Below, piece after piece: positions 46,014 through 58,367 of a stretch of 64,000 bases of DNA; positions within the stretch are counted from its first letter, which is position 1; every line of letters begins with the position of its first letter. The DNA is from Macrostomum hystrix (lineage: Eukaryota > Platyhelminthes > Macrostomidae). The stretch spans positions 17,308,001 through 17,372,000 of the forward strand of contig CATNEN010000038.1 of assembly GCA_950097015.1 (NCBI GenBank). Direction: 5' to 3'. A model generated the notes under the pieces. The model worked only from the letters and a program-made list of their open reading frames with translations. It made no database searches and was not told the origin of the DNA. A program made the position numbers and the translations under genes.

Positions 46014-49000
46014 ATGCTTCGCCAGCATAGTCGCCACAGCCGAAAGCAGCAGCAGGAGAAGCAGCAGCAGCAGCAGCAAGAAATAAGCAAGCAAAAGTTA
46101 TCCAAAAGGATTCTTCGATCCGCCAATCGAGCTGCAGCAGCCGTTAAGCCTGCCAAGGTGCTAGCGGCATCAACTATTTATTGCGATTTAGATCGGCCAA
46201 AATCCATCTGCACTAAATCTTTTCGATTGGCCCTGCTAGCCGCTGTTGGCTATTCGGACGCTTTAAACAATAATAAGAGCTTTCGAACTTATAATTCGCC
46301 CCAGATTGGTCTAATCAAGTGTGAGCATTGCGGCTATCTGGGCCTCGAACGAACAGCCTGCAGTAGCTGCTGTGGCTATCTAATGCCAGAAGCTACTAAA
46401 GCCGCTTCTGCTACTGCCCGCAATAGTAGTATAATGATTAGTGCCAAAACTACTAAGCGAAAATCGGCTAAAACTGCCGCTGCCGGCGCTGCTGCGGGCG
46501 CCACTGCAGCCTCCGCTGCGTCAGCTGGCGCATCAGCGTCTGCGCCAGCCAACGCCGCCGCGGCCGCGGGTCGTCTAGCTCATCAGAATCCTTCGCAGCA
46601 GAATACAAAGAAGTTGACACCTGCTACAACGACGCCATTCACTTTGTCGGCGAATAGTGCAGCAAAGCCAATGCCCGACTGTATTAGAGCCGGCGCTGCG
46701 CTTAGCGCCGATATTCAACGATTCCTAGCCACTCGTGGCAGTGTCTTAGCAGCGCCAGCAGCAGCTAGGCAGCACCCGCCTGCTGCGCTCAGTTCTAGTC
46801 AGACTCCGCTTACGGCTGCGTCGAATGCTTCGCAACAGCATCGACTTCCTAATACTGGGTGAGTTGACAACCCGTTTTCTATAAAAAATAATTTGGTGAA
46901 TTTCTGAAAGGCTACAAACTCATATTCAGACTGCCAATGTACATTCACACCACAAATGTACATTCAGACTACCAATGCACATTCACACCACCAATGTACA
47001 TGCACACCACCAATCTACATTCAGACTACCAATGTACATTCACACCACCAATGTACATTCAAACTACCAATGTACATTTAGACTTAACAATGTGCATTCA
47101 AGCTATGCATGTACGTTCAGACTATCAATGTACATTCAGATTTCCGTTCTATATTTAGATTCAATGTTACATTCAGACCGATAATGTACATTCAGACAGT
47201 TAATGTAAATTTACACTGCGAACTTACTGTCTCAGAAAATATTACACACCACACCAAACCCTGTTGGACCAAATGTATCAACAATTGCCGAGCTGTGTAC
47301 AGGCTGTGTACAGATATTCATGAACTGCCTTGCAACCTTACGCAAATTTCTAGCCCAACTAATTAAAAATAACAAAGCACATGCTCACACACGAACTCAG
47401 GACTGCTTCGTTGGTGCGCCATCAACAAGCAGTTCCTACTGCCGCCTCATCTGCGACTGTGTCCTCCGCCGCCGTCAGCGCGACCTCTTTGATCAGCTTC
47501 GTCAAGCGGCCCCGACTGGAGCCGCACGCGGCCTCAACATCGTCGGCGCCAACTCCGAGAGCGTCACCAGCCGTCGTGTTGTCGGCGCCGTCCTCTGCTA
47601 GCGTTCGACCGCTAGTTGCTACCCAGTCTTTGTTGGGCAGTCCAGTGGTTGAGATGCCGCTAGATCAGGTTTGCATTGGCGGTTCCGCATTTCAAAAAGT
47701 CGACCCGCCGCACAATCTGTTAAAGGTGATTTGTCATTTTAACATTGAATTTCGATACATATCGGCTGCCCAGCTAACCAAATATTGAATCCTTGTTAAC
47801 TCAGGTCTACCGCGGCTTCACCCAGTTTAGTTTTCCTCGCTCAGTCGGCTGCGGCGGCGCTGGTGCCGCGCGCGGCAATAGGAAGCGCCGTCGACAGCGT
47901 CGCAGAGGCGACGACGATTTCGACGATGATCACGACGCTGAAGATGAAGATTATCTAGGCGACACCGACGACGAAGAAGTCGACTCAGACGACTCAGACG
48001 AAGAGGAGGAAGTTGACTATGCTCAAATTCACCTGCATCACAATCAGCTCAGCAAGGTGGCTTTCGGCAGCGAACCGACTTGTTTCGTTGGCTTCCGCCT
48101 ACGCTCGGCAGATTTTAGTCGGCGAATCTGTTGCGAGGCCGGCCTAGAGCCCGACGCGCTATCAGCGGCCGAGTCGCGCGATCTAGGCAAGAAATGGATT
48201 GTGCTAGTGTCCGATAATGAGCGAGACGATGAACTAAAACGTCTGTTCCAGTTCTATTCGGAGAAGAAAACTGAGAGTAACGCCAAATTTGATTTTGATC
48301 TACAATTTTTAAACAAAGTATCAGCCAGAGGCATGTTAGATAGCTGTCAGGAGGGCTTCTTCAATGAGCTAGTTGGTCAATTAGCGCCCGCCATGCCTAG
48401 TCAACCAGTTCTAGCTTCTTCTAGGCAGACAGCTTCCTCAGCTTCCATATCGGGCGCCGTTTTGTCTAGCGCCACTACTGCTAAACGCTTTCATTGTGCC
48501 AATTCTAATGCTATTACTACTATAAGTAGTAGTAATAGTGCTAATAGTAGTAGCAGCTCCGCAGCTAAATCAGCTGAAATCTATCAAAAAGTTGTTAATA
48601 GTAATCTAGCTATCGAGCTCATCGTTCAGCAGCAGCAGCAGCAAGCTGTGTCTGGAAATGGAGCACCTCATCTCGCTGATGCTTCATCATTGGACATTGC
48701 GCCCTTCCAGGTGAGATTCTGTGTCCTTAACCCTTCCGATTAAGTATCTAAGCCTGACCTAAAACCTTCCCATTGTTAAGTATCCAAGCCTGACCTAAAA
48801 CCTTCCCATTGTTAAGTATCCAAGCCTGACCTAAAATCTTCCCATTGTTAAGTATCTAAGCCTGACCTAAAACCATCCCATTGTGCAGTATCTAAGCCTG
48901 ACCTAAAACCTTCCGATTGTTAAGTATCTAAGCCTGACCGAAAACTTCCCATTGTTAAGTATCTAAGCCTGACCTAAAACCTTCCGATTGTTAAGTATCT

Positions 49001-52000
49001 AAGCCTGGCCTAAAACCTTCCCATTGTTAAGTATCTAAGCCTGACCGAAAACCTTCCGATTGTTAAGTATCTAAGCCTGACCGAAAACCTTCCGATTGTT
49101 AAGTATCTAAGCCTGACCGAAAACCTTCCAATTGTTAAGTATCTAAGCCTGACCGAAAACCTTCCAATTGTTAAGTATCTAAGCCTGACCGAAAACCTTC
49201 CGATTGTTAAGTATCTAAGCCTGACCGAAAACCTTCCGATTGTTAAGTATCTAAGCCTGACCTAAAACCATCCCATTGTGCAGTATCTAAGTCTGACCTA
49301 AAACCATCCCATTGTGCAGTATCTAAGCCTGACCTAAAACCATCCCATTGTTAAGTATCTAAGCCTGACCGAAAACCTTCCGATTGTTAAGTATCTAAGC
49401 CTGACCGAAAACCTTCCCATTGTTAAGTATCTAAGCCTGACCGAAAACCTTCCGATTGTTAAGTATCTAAGCCTGACCTAAAACCTTCCCATTGTTAAGT
49501 ATCTAAGCCTGACCTAAAACCTTCCGATTGTTAAGTATCTAAGCCTGACCGAAAACCTTCCGATTGTTAAGTATCTAAGCCTGACCGAAAACCTTCCAAT
49601 TGTTAAGTATCTAAGCCTGACCGAAAACCTTCCAATTGTTAAGTATCTAAGCCTGACCGAAAACCTTCCGATTGTTAAGTATCTAAGCCTGACCGAAAAC
49701 CTTCCGATTGTTAAGTATCTAAGCCTGACCTAAAACCATCCCATTGTGCAGTATCTAAGCCTGACCTAAAACCATCCCATTGTGCAGTATCTAAGCCTGA
49801 CCTAAAACCATCCCATTGTTAAGTATCTAAGCCTGACCGAAAACCATCCGATTGTTAAGTATCTAAGCCTGACCGAAAACCTTCCGATTGTTAAGTATCT
49901 AAGCCTGACCTAAAACCTTCCCATTGTTAAGTATCTAAGCCTGACCTAAAACCATCCCATTGTTAAGTATCTAAGCCTGACCTAAAACCTTCCGATTGTT
50001 AAGTATCTAAGCCTGACCGAAAACCTTCCGATTGTTAAGTATCTAAGCCTGACCGAAAACCTTCCCATTGTTAAGTATCTAAGCCTGACCTAAAACCTTC
50101 CGATTGTTAAGTATCTAAGCCTGACCTAAAACCTTCCCATTGTTAAGTATCTAAGCCTGACCTAAAACCTTCCGATTGTTAAGTATCTAAGCCTGACCGA
50201 AAACCTTCCGATTGTTAAGTATCTAAGCCTGACCTAAAACCATCCCATTGTGCAGTATCTAAGCCTGACCTAAAACCATCCCATTGTTAAGTATCTAAGC
50301 CTGACCGAAAACCTTCCGATTGTTAAGTATCTAAGCCTGACCGAAAACATTCCGATTGTTAAGTATCTAAGCCTGACCTAAAACCATCCCATTGTGCAGT
50401 ATCTAAGCCTGACCTAAAACCTTCCGATTGTTAAGTATCTAAGCCTGACCGAAAACCTTCCGATTGTTAAGTATCTAAGCCTGACCTAAAACCTTCCCAT
50501 TGTTAAGTATCTAAGCCTGACCTAAAACCTTCCCATTGTTAAGTATCTAAGCCTGACCTAAAACCTTCCCATTGTGCACTATCTAAGCCTGACCTAAAAC
50601 CTTCCGATTGTTAAGTATCTAAGCCTGACCTAAAACCTTCCCATTGTTAAGTATCTAAGCCTGACCTAAAACCTTCCCATTGTTAAGTATCTAAGCCTGA
50701 CCTAAAACCTTCCCATTGTGCACTATCTAAGCCTGACCTAAAACCTTCCCATTGTGCAGTATCTAAGCCTGTCCTAAAAGCAACCCATTGTTAAGTATCT
50801 AAGCCTGACCTAAAACCTTCCCATTGTGCAGTATCTAAGCCTGACCTAAAACCTTCCCATTGTGCAGTATCTAAGCCTGTCCTAAAAGCAACCCATTGTG
50901 CACTATCTAAGCCTGACCTAAAACCTTCCCATTGTGCAGTATCTAAGCTTTTAAGCCTCTAATCTAAGCCTAAGTGGGTGAGTGGCAGAGAGTGCTTAAC
51001 GCGTTTGCCTCTACCACTGAGGTCCCTGAGCTCGATTCCGCGGCGAGGCCACATTCATTTGGGCTGCAGTTCAGCCGCGGAGTGAGAAGGCTTGTGGCTT
51101 GTCTTGCAATTTACGCCCTTAAGGGCCAACCTCCAAGGCACAGTGATAGTGTACACTGCCTGACTATGAGAAAGTCGGGGCAGGTGTCCACACCTGTGCG
51201 AGCGATTGCCTGCGCACGTTATCTGTGTGCGTGTGTGCTCAGGAGTCAGCGAAATGGGCAGAATTGCCTCCTAGCTGGCTGCGGGTCTAGTGTCACGAAA
51301 TAATGTGCCATTGCCCGCAGCCCTCCTGCAATTATTATTATTGTAACCCTAGACCTAAATCCTTACGCCAACAGAATGACAGCTCCCAGGAGCAGCAACG
51401 GCAGCTGTCGGTGACGGCGTCAGTCCCAGACGGCGGAGTAATCGGGTCCAGCAACAGCAAGCCGCCGCCTCGCCTCACCGGCCAGGTGATAGAAAAGTTC
51501 AGCTATTCTCCAGGCGGATCGAACGGCATCACCATCACCAATGCCGACCTGATGTGTCTGAATCCGTGCGAATATCTGAATGATGTGGCTATTGATTTCT
51601 ACCTGAAATACATGTACCACGAGATACTGACGCCCGAGCAGCGCAAGGCTACGCACATTTTTAACTGCTTCTTTTTCAAACGGCTCAGCCAGAAATTGGA
51701 CCCGCCCCCGGCTGCTGATGAATCCGCGGCATCTCTGGCTATTCGCAGACACGACACAGTAGCCAAATGGACTAGAAAGGTTGACATCTTCTCGAAGGAT
51801 TTCATTCTCATTCCAATCAATGAGAATTGTCACTGGTTTCTAGCCGTGATCTGCTTCCCTTGGATGGTTGGCTCAGTCAGCTATTCCGGCTCAGCCGAAG
51901 CCAGCGTCAGCGAGAAGCTGCCTTTCGATTTCCGCATCACTCACGATGGCACCCTGCGTATGCCCTGTGTGCTCATGTTCGACAGCCTACTGGGCAGCAC

Positions 52001-54203
52001 TCGCAGCCCCAATGTCCTGGCGATCAGGGAGTGAGTGATCGTTTCGATTTGGGATTTGAAGGCCACGAATGGTCATGGGGCTTCTCGATTACTACGATCC
52101 TATCAGTGATGTAGGGACTTCTAGATAACTGCGATCCTATCAGTAATGTAGGGACTTCTAGATAACTGTGATCCTACCAGTGATGTAGGGACCACTAGAT
52201 AACTGTGATCCTATCAGTGATGTAGGGACCACTAGATAACTGTGATCCTATCAGTGATGTAGGGACCACTAGATAACTGTGATCCTATCAGTGATGTAGG
52301 GACCACTAGATAACTGTGATCCTATCAGTGATGTAGGGACCACTAGATAACTGTGATCCTATCAGTGATGTAGGGACCACTAGATAACTGTGATCCTATC
52401 AGTGATGTAGGGACCACTAGATAACTGCGATCCTATCAGTGATGTAGGGACCACTAGATAACTGCGATCCTATCAGTGATGTAAGGACCACTAGATAACT
52501 GCGATCCTATCAGTGATGTAGGGACCACTAGATAACTGTGATCCTATCAGTGATGTAGGGACTTCTAGATAACTGTGATCCTATCAGTGATGTAGGGACC
52601 ACTAGATAACTGTGATCCTATCAGTGATGTAGGGACCACTAGATAACTGCGATCCTATCAGTGATGTAGGGACTTCTAGATAACTGTGATCCTATCAGTG
52701 ATGTAGGGACTTCTAGATAACTGCGATCCTATTAGTGATGTAGGGACTTCTAGATAACTGTGATCCTATCAGTGATGTAGGGACCACTAGATAACTGTGA
52801 TCCTACCAGTGATGTAGGGACCACTAGATAACTGCGATCCTACCAGTGATGTAGGGACCACTAGATAATGGTGACCGTAAGAAGTGCCTTGAAGTAGAAA
52901 TTGACCCAAAGTGACCGCAAGTAACATCTTGACAACTGTGACCCAACACTTTTTCTTATTTTATAATCAGATACCTTCAGGTGGAGTGGAACATCAAGAA
53001 GAAGACACTGAAGGGTCCGAAGGTGTTCGACAAGGAGACAATACGCGGCTACTGTCCAAGCGTGCCCCAGCAACCGAACACTGTGGACTGCGGCCCCTAC
53101 GTGCTGCACTACGCTGAATTGTTCTTTCGCAGGCCGGTTCGCGAGTTCACATTCAGCTATTTTCAGTCCGAAATGTTGAACTGGTTTCGACACGAAGAGA
53201 TCAACTATAAGCGTGCCGATATTCAGGTACCTTAGACCCAACAACCTGACCCTAATGAGCTACTCGGCGGCCTTGTCCTCAGTTTCTGGAAATTTATCTT
53301 CCTGGGATTTAATCTCCTAAATCTTCGCTTTTCTTAAATTCAGTCTTCCTAAATCCATAGTTTTCTAGGATCCGATCTTGCTAAATCCTTCTTTTTGGGA
53401 TTCGATCTTGCTAAATCCTTAGTTTTCTAGGATTCGATCTAGCTAAACCCTTTGTTTTCTAGGATTCGATCTTCCTAAATCCTTAGTTTTCTAGGATTCG
53501 ATCTAGCTAAATCCTTCTTTTTGGGATTCGATCTTGCTAAATCCTTAGTTTTCAAGGGATCGAATCTTCCTAAATCCTTAGTTTTCTAGGATTCGATCTA
53601 GCTAAACCCTTTGTTTTCTAGGATTCGATCTAGCTAAATCCTTAGTTTTCAGGGATCGAATCTTCCTAAATCCTTAGTTTTCTAGGATTCGATCTAGCTA
53701 AATCCTTAGTTTTTAGGGATCGAATCTTCCTAAATCCTTTGTTTTTGGGTTCATCTTTCTGAATCTTCAGTTTTTTATCTTCCCAAAAGCTATTGTTTTA
53801 GATTTTCATCGAATCCTCAGTTTCGATTAATTTTTAGTTTTTAGTTAACTTTTAATTTTTAGTCCTTCGTATTCTACTCGTAAAACATAAAATTTATTGA
53901 TTTATATTGTTGGGTTTTCAGTTTTCCCAATTAGCCTTATAGATCCTCTGATTGGTACTATCTCTCTATACATATTTGATTTCCTTCTATAGTTTTTAAT
54001 TGTCATTCTCATCTCAACTCACAATTTTCTCGCACTGCATTCAACAGGATCTCATAGTCTCCCTTGCCGGCAAGAATGGTGCATTAGGCCCTGACGCGCC
54101 GGCGGCCGTAGCTTTGGCTAGGAAAGCTTCAGATAGTTCAGCTGCGGCTCTAGCTTCGCCTAATACTACTGCCAGTAATAACAGCAGCAACTCGGCTTCT
54201 TGA
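46014..54203 (+). CDS. SENP6/7-like: SENP6/SENP7-like SUMO protease (Ulp1/C48)
   Basis: Exons 46014-46858, 47401-47725, 47805-48710, 51375-52030, 52971-53226 and 54048-54203; junction phases 2, 0, 0, 2, 0; 1047 residues, similar to human SENP6 and SENP7. It should cut SUMO chains in the nucleus. The catalytic domain (about 723-985) has LNPCEYLNDVAIDFYLKY, the His in NENCHWFLAVICFP (H845), the Asp in CVLMFDSL (D895) and the Gln/Cys pair in VPQQPNTVDCGPYVLHYAE (C950). The match to SENP6/7 (REYLEVEW-type block, here EYLQVEWNIKKK) is clear. The N-terminus is Gln- and Ala-rich with KRKSAK (possible nuclear signal) and a CxxC..CxxC cluster (103-119). A middle region has RKRRRQRRR then a long acidic tract (393-480). 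ATG 46014 is the first in frame. The acceptor of exon 4 was chosen by phase; 51390 is an in-frame alternative. Confidence 0.94.
46930..47210. repeat. 18/19-bp minisatellite
   Basis: About 14 degenerate units around AATGTACATTCACACCACC, in SENP intron 1. Each unit has the 10-bp palindrome AATGTACATT. Confidence 0.88.
48745..50955. repeat. 36-bp minisatellite (largest array)
   Basis: About 61 units of 36 bp with GTATCTAAGCCTGACC and variable ends (CTTCCCATTG, CTTCCGATTG, CATCCCATTGTGCA). A multi-unit block appears duplicated about 456 bp apart. It fills most of SENP intron 3. Confidence 0.97.
50971..51344 (+). mobile_element. tRNA-derived SINE, copy 2 (plus)
   Basis: Head with an A-box-like GTGAGTGGCAGAGAGTGCTT and a B-box-like GAGCTCGATTCC about 50 bases later, then a body shared with copy 1 (for example GAAATGGGCAGAATTGCC) and an ATT-repeat tail. 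It sits between the 36-bp array and SENP exon 4; its tail ends about 30 bases before the chosen acceptor, so it may supply splicing signals. Confidence 0.9.
52060..52868. repeat. 37-bp minisatellite
   Basis: About 22 units of 37 bp around ACTGTGATCCTATCAGTGAT, in SENP intron 4. Confidence 0.96.
53310..53765. repeat. About 31-bp minisatellite
   Basis: About 14 degenerate units with AATCCTTAGTTTTCTAGGAT and GATCTAGCT or GATCTTCCT ends, in SENP intron 5. Confidence 0.9.
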
Positions 54204-54519
54204 TGATTTGCCCAGCAAATATGCTGGACCCATCTACTATAATGAGACTGTCGTCTGTGCTGCTTGCGCGTCAGTCACGCTACCTGCAGTCGGCTAGCCT
54301 TTTGTTCTATTTTTCTTTTACGATATCATTGTACTGTATCGTAATTTTCTGACTGTTTTCAAATATTGTTTATTTTCTGTTCTAAGTTTTATGTGCTTTT
54401 GCCCGACTGCTAGTTAAATTGTATCCTATATGGCAATATTATAACAAATATTGCTTGAACTTTTATCATTGCAATCTATCAACTTTAGCATGTCACTAAC
54501 TAAAAATGTTAATGACCGA

Positions 54520-56445
54520 TCGTAACTCAAAATGTCCTTTTAAAATGGTAGGAAAATGACCAATCCTTACTCTAAATTACCCTTTAAGATGGTAGGATAA
54601 TGACCAATCCTAACTCAAAATGACCCTTTAATATTGTAGGATTATGACCAATCCTAACTCAAAATGACCCTTAAAGATGGTAGGATAATGACCAATCCTA
54701 ACTCAAAATGACCCTTTAAGATAGTAGGATAATGACCAATCCTAACTCAAAATGACCCATTAAGATTGTAGGATAATGACCAATCCTAACTCAAAATGAC
54801 CCTTTAAGATGGTAGGATAATGACCAATCCTAACTCAAAATGACCCATTAAGATTGTAGGATAATGACCAATCCTAACTCAAAATGACCCTTTAAGATGG
54901 TAGGATAATGACCAATCCTAACTCAAAATGACCCTTTAAGATTGTAGGATAATGACCAATCCTAACTCAAAATGACCCTTTAAGATGGTAGGATAATGAC
55001 CAATCCTAACTCAAAATGACCCTTTAAGATTGTAGGATAATGACCAATCCTAACTCAAAATGACCCTTTAAGATTGTAGGATAATGACCAATCCTAACTC
55101 AAAATGACCCTTTAAGATGGTAGGATAATGACCAATCCTAACTCAAAATGACCCTTTAAGATGGTAGGATAATGACCAATCCTAACTCAAAATGACCCTT
55201 TAAGATTGTAGGATAATGACCAATCCTAACTCAAAATGACCCTTTAAGATTGTAGGATAATGACCAATCCTAACTCAAAATGACCCTTTAAGATGGTAGG
55301 ATAATGACCAATCCTAACTCACAATGACCCTTTAAGATTGTAGGATAATGACCAATCCTAACTCAAAATGACCCTTTAAGATTGTAGGATAATGACCAAT
55401 CCTAACTCAAAATGACCCTTTAAGATGGTAGGATAATGACCAATCCTAACTCAAAATGACCCTTTAAGATGGTAGGATAATGACCAATCCTAACTCAAAA
55501 TGACCCTTTAAGATTGTAGGATAATGACCAATCCTAACTCAAAATGACCCTTTAAGATGGTAGGATAATGACCAATCCTAACTCACAATGACCCTTTAAG
55601 ATTGTAGGATAATGACCAATCCTAACTCAAAATGACCCTTTAAGATGGTAGGATAATGACCAATCCTAACTCAAAATGACCCTTTAAGATGGTAGGATAA
55701 TGACCAATCCTAACTCAAAATGACCCTTTAAGATTGTAGGATAATGACCAATCCTAACTCAAAATGACCCTTTAAGATGGTAGGATAATGACCAATCCTA
55801 ACTCAAAATGACCCATTAAGATTGTAGGATAATGACCAATCCTAACTCAAAATGACCCTTTAAGATTGTAGGATAATGACCAATCCTAACTCAAAATGAC
55901 CCTTTAAGATTGTAGGATAATTACCAATCCTAACTCAAAATGACCCTTTAAGATAGTAGGATAATGACCAATCCTAACTCAAAATGACCCTTTAAGATTG
56001 TAGGATAATTACCAATCCTAACTCAAAATGACCCTTTAAGATTGTAGGATAATGACCAATCCTAACTCACAATGACCCTTTAAGATAGTAGGATAATGAC
56101 CAATCCTAACTCAAAATGACCCTTTAAGATTGTAGGATAATGACCAATCCTAACTCAAAATGACCCTTTAAGATGGTAGGATAATGACCAATCCTAACTC
56201 AAAATGACCCTTTAAGATGGTAGGATAATGACCAATCCTAACTCAAAATGACCCTTTAAGATTGTAGGATAATGACCAATCCTAACTCAAAATGACCCTT
56301 TAAGATTGTAGGATAATGACCAATCCTAACTCAAAATGACCCTTTAAGATTGTAGGATAATGACCAATCCTTACTCTAAATGGCCCTCTATGATTGGTCA
56401 TTAAGGATAATGACCAATCCTTACTCTAAATGCCCCTCTATGATA
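54520..56445. repeat. 44-bp minisatellite
   Basis: About 43 units of 44 bp with GGATAATGACCAATCCTAAC and CTTTAAGATGG or CTTTAAGATTG variants. It lies 0.3 kb downstream of the SENP stop and may be in its 3' UTR. Confidence 0.97.
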
Positions 56446-56765
56446 GTAGAGGAATATTTATTAATGCTTATTCTGATTTGTTATCATCTGCTGTTCAAGC
56501 CGAAAGTAAGGTATCTAGTGCTTTCTTGTCTAGCGTTGTTGCTATATTGTAAATTTTTCTGCGATCACATACTGCAAACCGTCATCATCTACTAAATTGT
56601 TTAATTTCATTATGCTTTCTAATTAACTTCTAAGTTATGTTACTTAAATAATAATTTAACAATTTGTTAATTTACTGGTAAATGTATAGCATTTAATAGC
56701 ACATTAAGTAGAATTGTGTAAATTATATTATACCAATACCGATGTATCAGCGTTTCCGTGGTGTA

Positions 56766-56771
56766 AATAAA
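56766..56771 (+). terminator. Possible distal SENP poly(A) signal
   Basis: AATAAA 2.56 kb after the SENP stop. If used, the 3' UTR would include the whole 44-bp array; a nearer weaker signal may be used instead. Confidence 0.3.
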
Positions 56772-57136
56772 CTTGAAATTACTGTTAATACAAATTCGTA
56801 CGTCGGAAAATATTGTCTGGAAATTATTTAACTTGTAAAAAGATAAAACTATGCCGTAACATTCTCAACAGTATCTTCTCATTTTGTAGATAAGAAAACA
56901 CTTTGTGTCCTTTAACATTGACTATTAATTTTGTACTGATCCAGATATAAGATTCTATCTAGGCTAGAGATTAGTGTAATTGTTGTAGCGCCCACTCCAG
57001 TCCATGGGCTGAATGAGAGCTGTACAGAGCCTGGTTGTACACCTGACCTAATTGGATAGAGCCAAAAATAAGCTTCCCTTTAAAATTAAGTAATAGACTA
57101 CTGTTATTATGAGTAGTATTCTGCGCAAAACTCATA

Positions 57137-57142
57137 TTTATT
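57137..57142 (-). terminator. Poly(A) signal of the calmodulin-like gene
   Basis: TTTATT on the plus strand is AATAAA on the minus strand, about 170 bases after the stop codon. Confidence 0.5.
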
Positions 57143-57309
57143 TTTTTATCTAGTTAGTTTAGCAATTAGGAGATACAAAATCGAATAGCACTAAACAGAC
57201 AGACTCGTGTCTGTGTGTGCGATTGCGTCAGGCATTAATATATACATTACAAACAAGAATTAGATTCTCTTGTTTCTGCTTCAATGTCTGAAGAACGTGC
57301 CGTGCCGCC

Positions 57310-57762
57310 TTACTTCTTGCCACCCATCAGCTGGGTGAATTCTTGAAAATTTATCAGACCATCTCCGTCTATATCGCCGGCCTTAATCATTTGTTGCACC
57401 TCGTCGTCTGTCAGATTCTCGCCGATGTGTTTCATCATCGACTTGAGCTCCTGGAAGTCAATCTGGCCGTCCTTGTTGGTGTCGAACGCGTTGAATACGT
57501 CTCGAATTTCGGAGGCTTCGTCCTGAGTCCGGTAGCGGCTGATCATGGTGAGGAACTCCGGGAACTCGATGGCGCCGTTGCGATCCCTGTCCACCATTTC
57601 AATCATCTCCTCCAGAGACTCTCGCTTGATATCGGTGATGCCCAGCTTGTTGAATAGGTCTCCTAGCTCCTTGGACGAGATTGAGCCGTCCTGGTCTGTG
57701 TCAATCAGGTCGAATACCTGCTTGAAGTGCATGAGATCCTCCGTGCTAATCTTTCCAGCCAT
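57310..57762 (-). CDS. Calmodulin-like protein with four EF hands
   Basis: Intronless frame of 150 residues, the length of calmodulin. Four complete EF-hand loops start with DTDQDGSISSKE (21-32), DRDRNGAIEFPE (58-69), DTNKDGQIDFQE (94-105) and DIDGDGLINFQE (130-141), spaced 36-37 residues as in calmodulin and troponin C. All twelve-residue loops keep Asp at position 1, Gly at 6 and Glu at 12, so all four should bind Ca2+. The linker between lobes (SRYRTQDEASEIRDVF) and the divergent N-terminal lobe show it is not canonical calmodulin, which is nearly invariant in animals. It is a paralogue acting as a cytosolic Ca2+ sensor. The lack of introns could mean origin by retrocopy. Confidence 0.95.
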   Translation of the reverse strand: MAGKISTEDLMHFKQVFDLIDTDQDGSISSKELGDLFNKLGITDIKRESLEEMIEMVDRDRNGAIEFPEFLTMISRYRTQDEASEIRDVFNAFDTNKDGQIDFQELKSMMKHIGENLTDDEVQQMIKAGDIDGDGLINFQEFTQLMGGKK

Positions 57763-57858
57763 TTATTATTAGATTGGCCTTCGAGGTCAAGGCAGAGAAC
57801 AAAAGAAATCTTTGCAAGCAAAACTAGTTGTCCAACTAGTGATCTGCCAGATTGCGGC

Positions 57859-57864
57859 TTTATA
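57859..57864 (-). promoter_or_regulatory. TATA box of the calmodulin-like gene
   Basis: Minus strand reads GGTATAAAGCCGC, about 97 bases before the ATG. With initiation about 30 bases downstream this gives a short 5' UTR without an intron. Confidence 0.6.
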
Positions 57865-57899
57865 CCAACCGATTGTCAGTTTTCAACCCTTAAGCCAGG

Positions 57900-58365
57900 A
57901 TCGCCTTTCGAAACGGCTCAGTGATAAGATAAAAAGCACCAGAGACATTGGTTGCCAGCCAGTGACAAAATATTTCGATCAAAGAAGACAGACCAAAAGA
58001 AAATCCACTTAAGTTTGGCAGCCTTTGCCCTTCAAAATGCTCCGGCTGCCTGTTATCGGAATTTTTCTGCCGATCCGAAAATAGATTCTTTTCTTAGATA
58101 CAAGATGCGCCTTTTAGTCTTATCTGTTGTCAGACTCAGTGGCATTTTAGAATGGAAAGTAAACTGAACAGTGTCTATTTTTTAATTATAACAAATTAAA
58201 CATAAAAACCCACCTATTGCGCGGCACTTTCAAATTATGTGTACAAAAAAGCTTGTTTACCCAAGCTCAGCTGCTTAAATATTTCAAATCAAAAAAATTT
58301 AAAAGACCAAAAGAACTCTGACGAATATCCTTAAAGCAGCAAAGCCTGATTAGGTAATTATTCCT
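57900..58365. other. 5' flank of the calmodulin-like gene
   Basis: Unique sequence upstream of the TATA box. I see no other element in it. Confidence 0.5.
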
Positions 58366-58367
58366 AA

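Larger units (their letters stand above)
56450..57309. other. Convergent intergenic between SENP and calmodulin-like genes
   Basis: AT-rich unique DNA holding candidate poly(A) signals for both flanking genes. No further gene seen. Confidence 0.5.

Noticed and set aside
48745-50955. Regularly spaced 36-bp repeats resemble a CRISPR array
   Set aside because: Units are contiguous with no unique spacers, and the host is an animal; it is an intronic minisatellite.
52060-52868. CCTATCAGTGAT resembles the bacterial tet operator
   Set aside because: 12-base similarity within a degenerate eukaryotic minisatellite; no vector sequence is seen around it.
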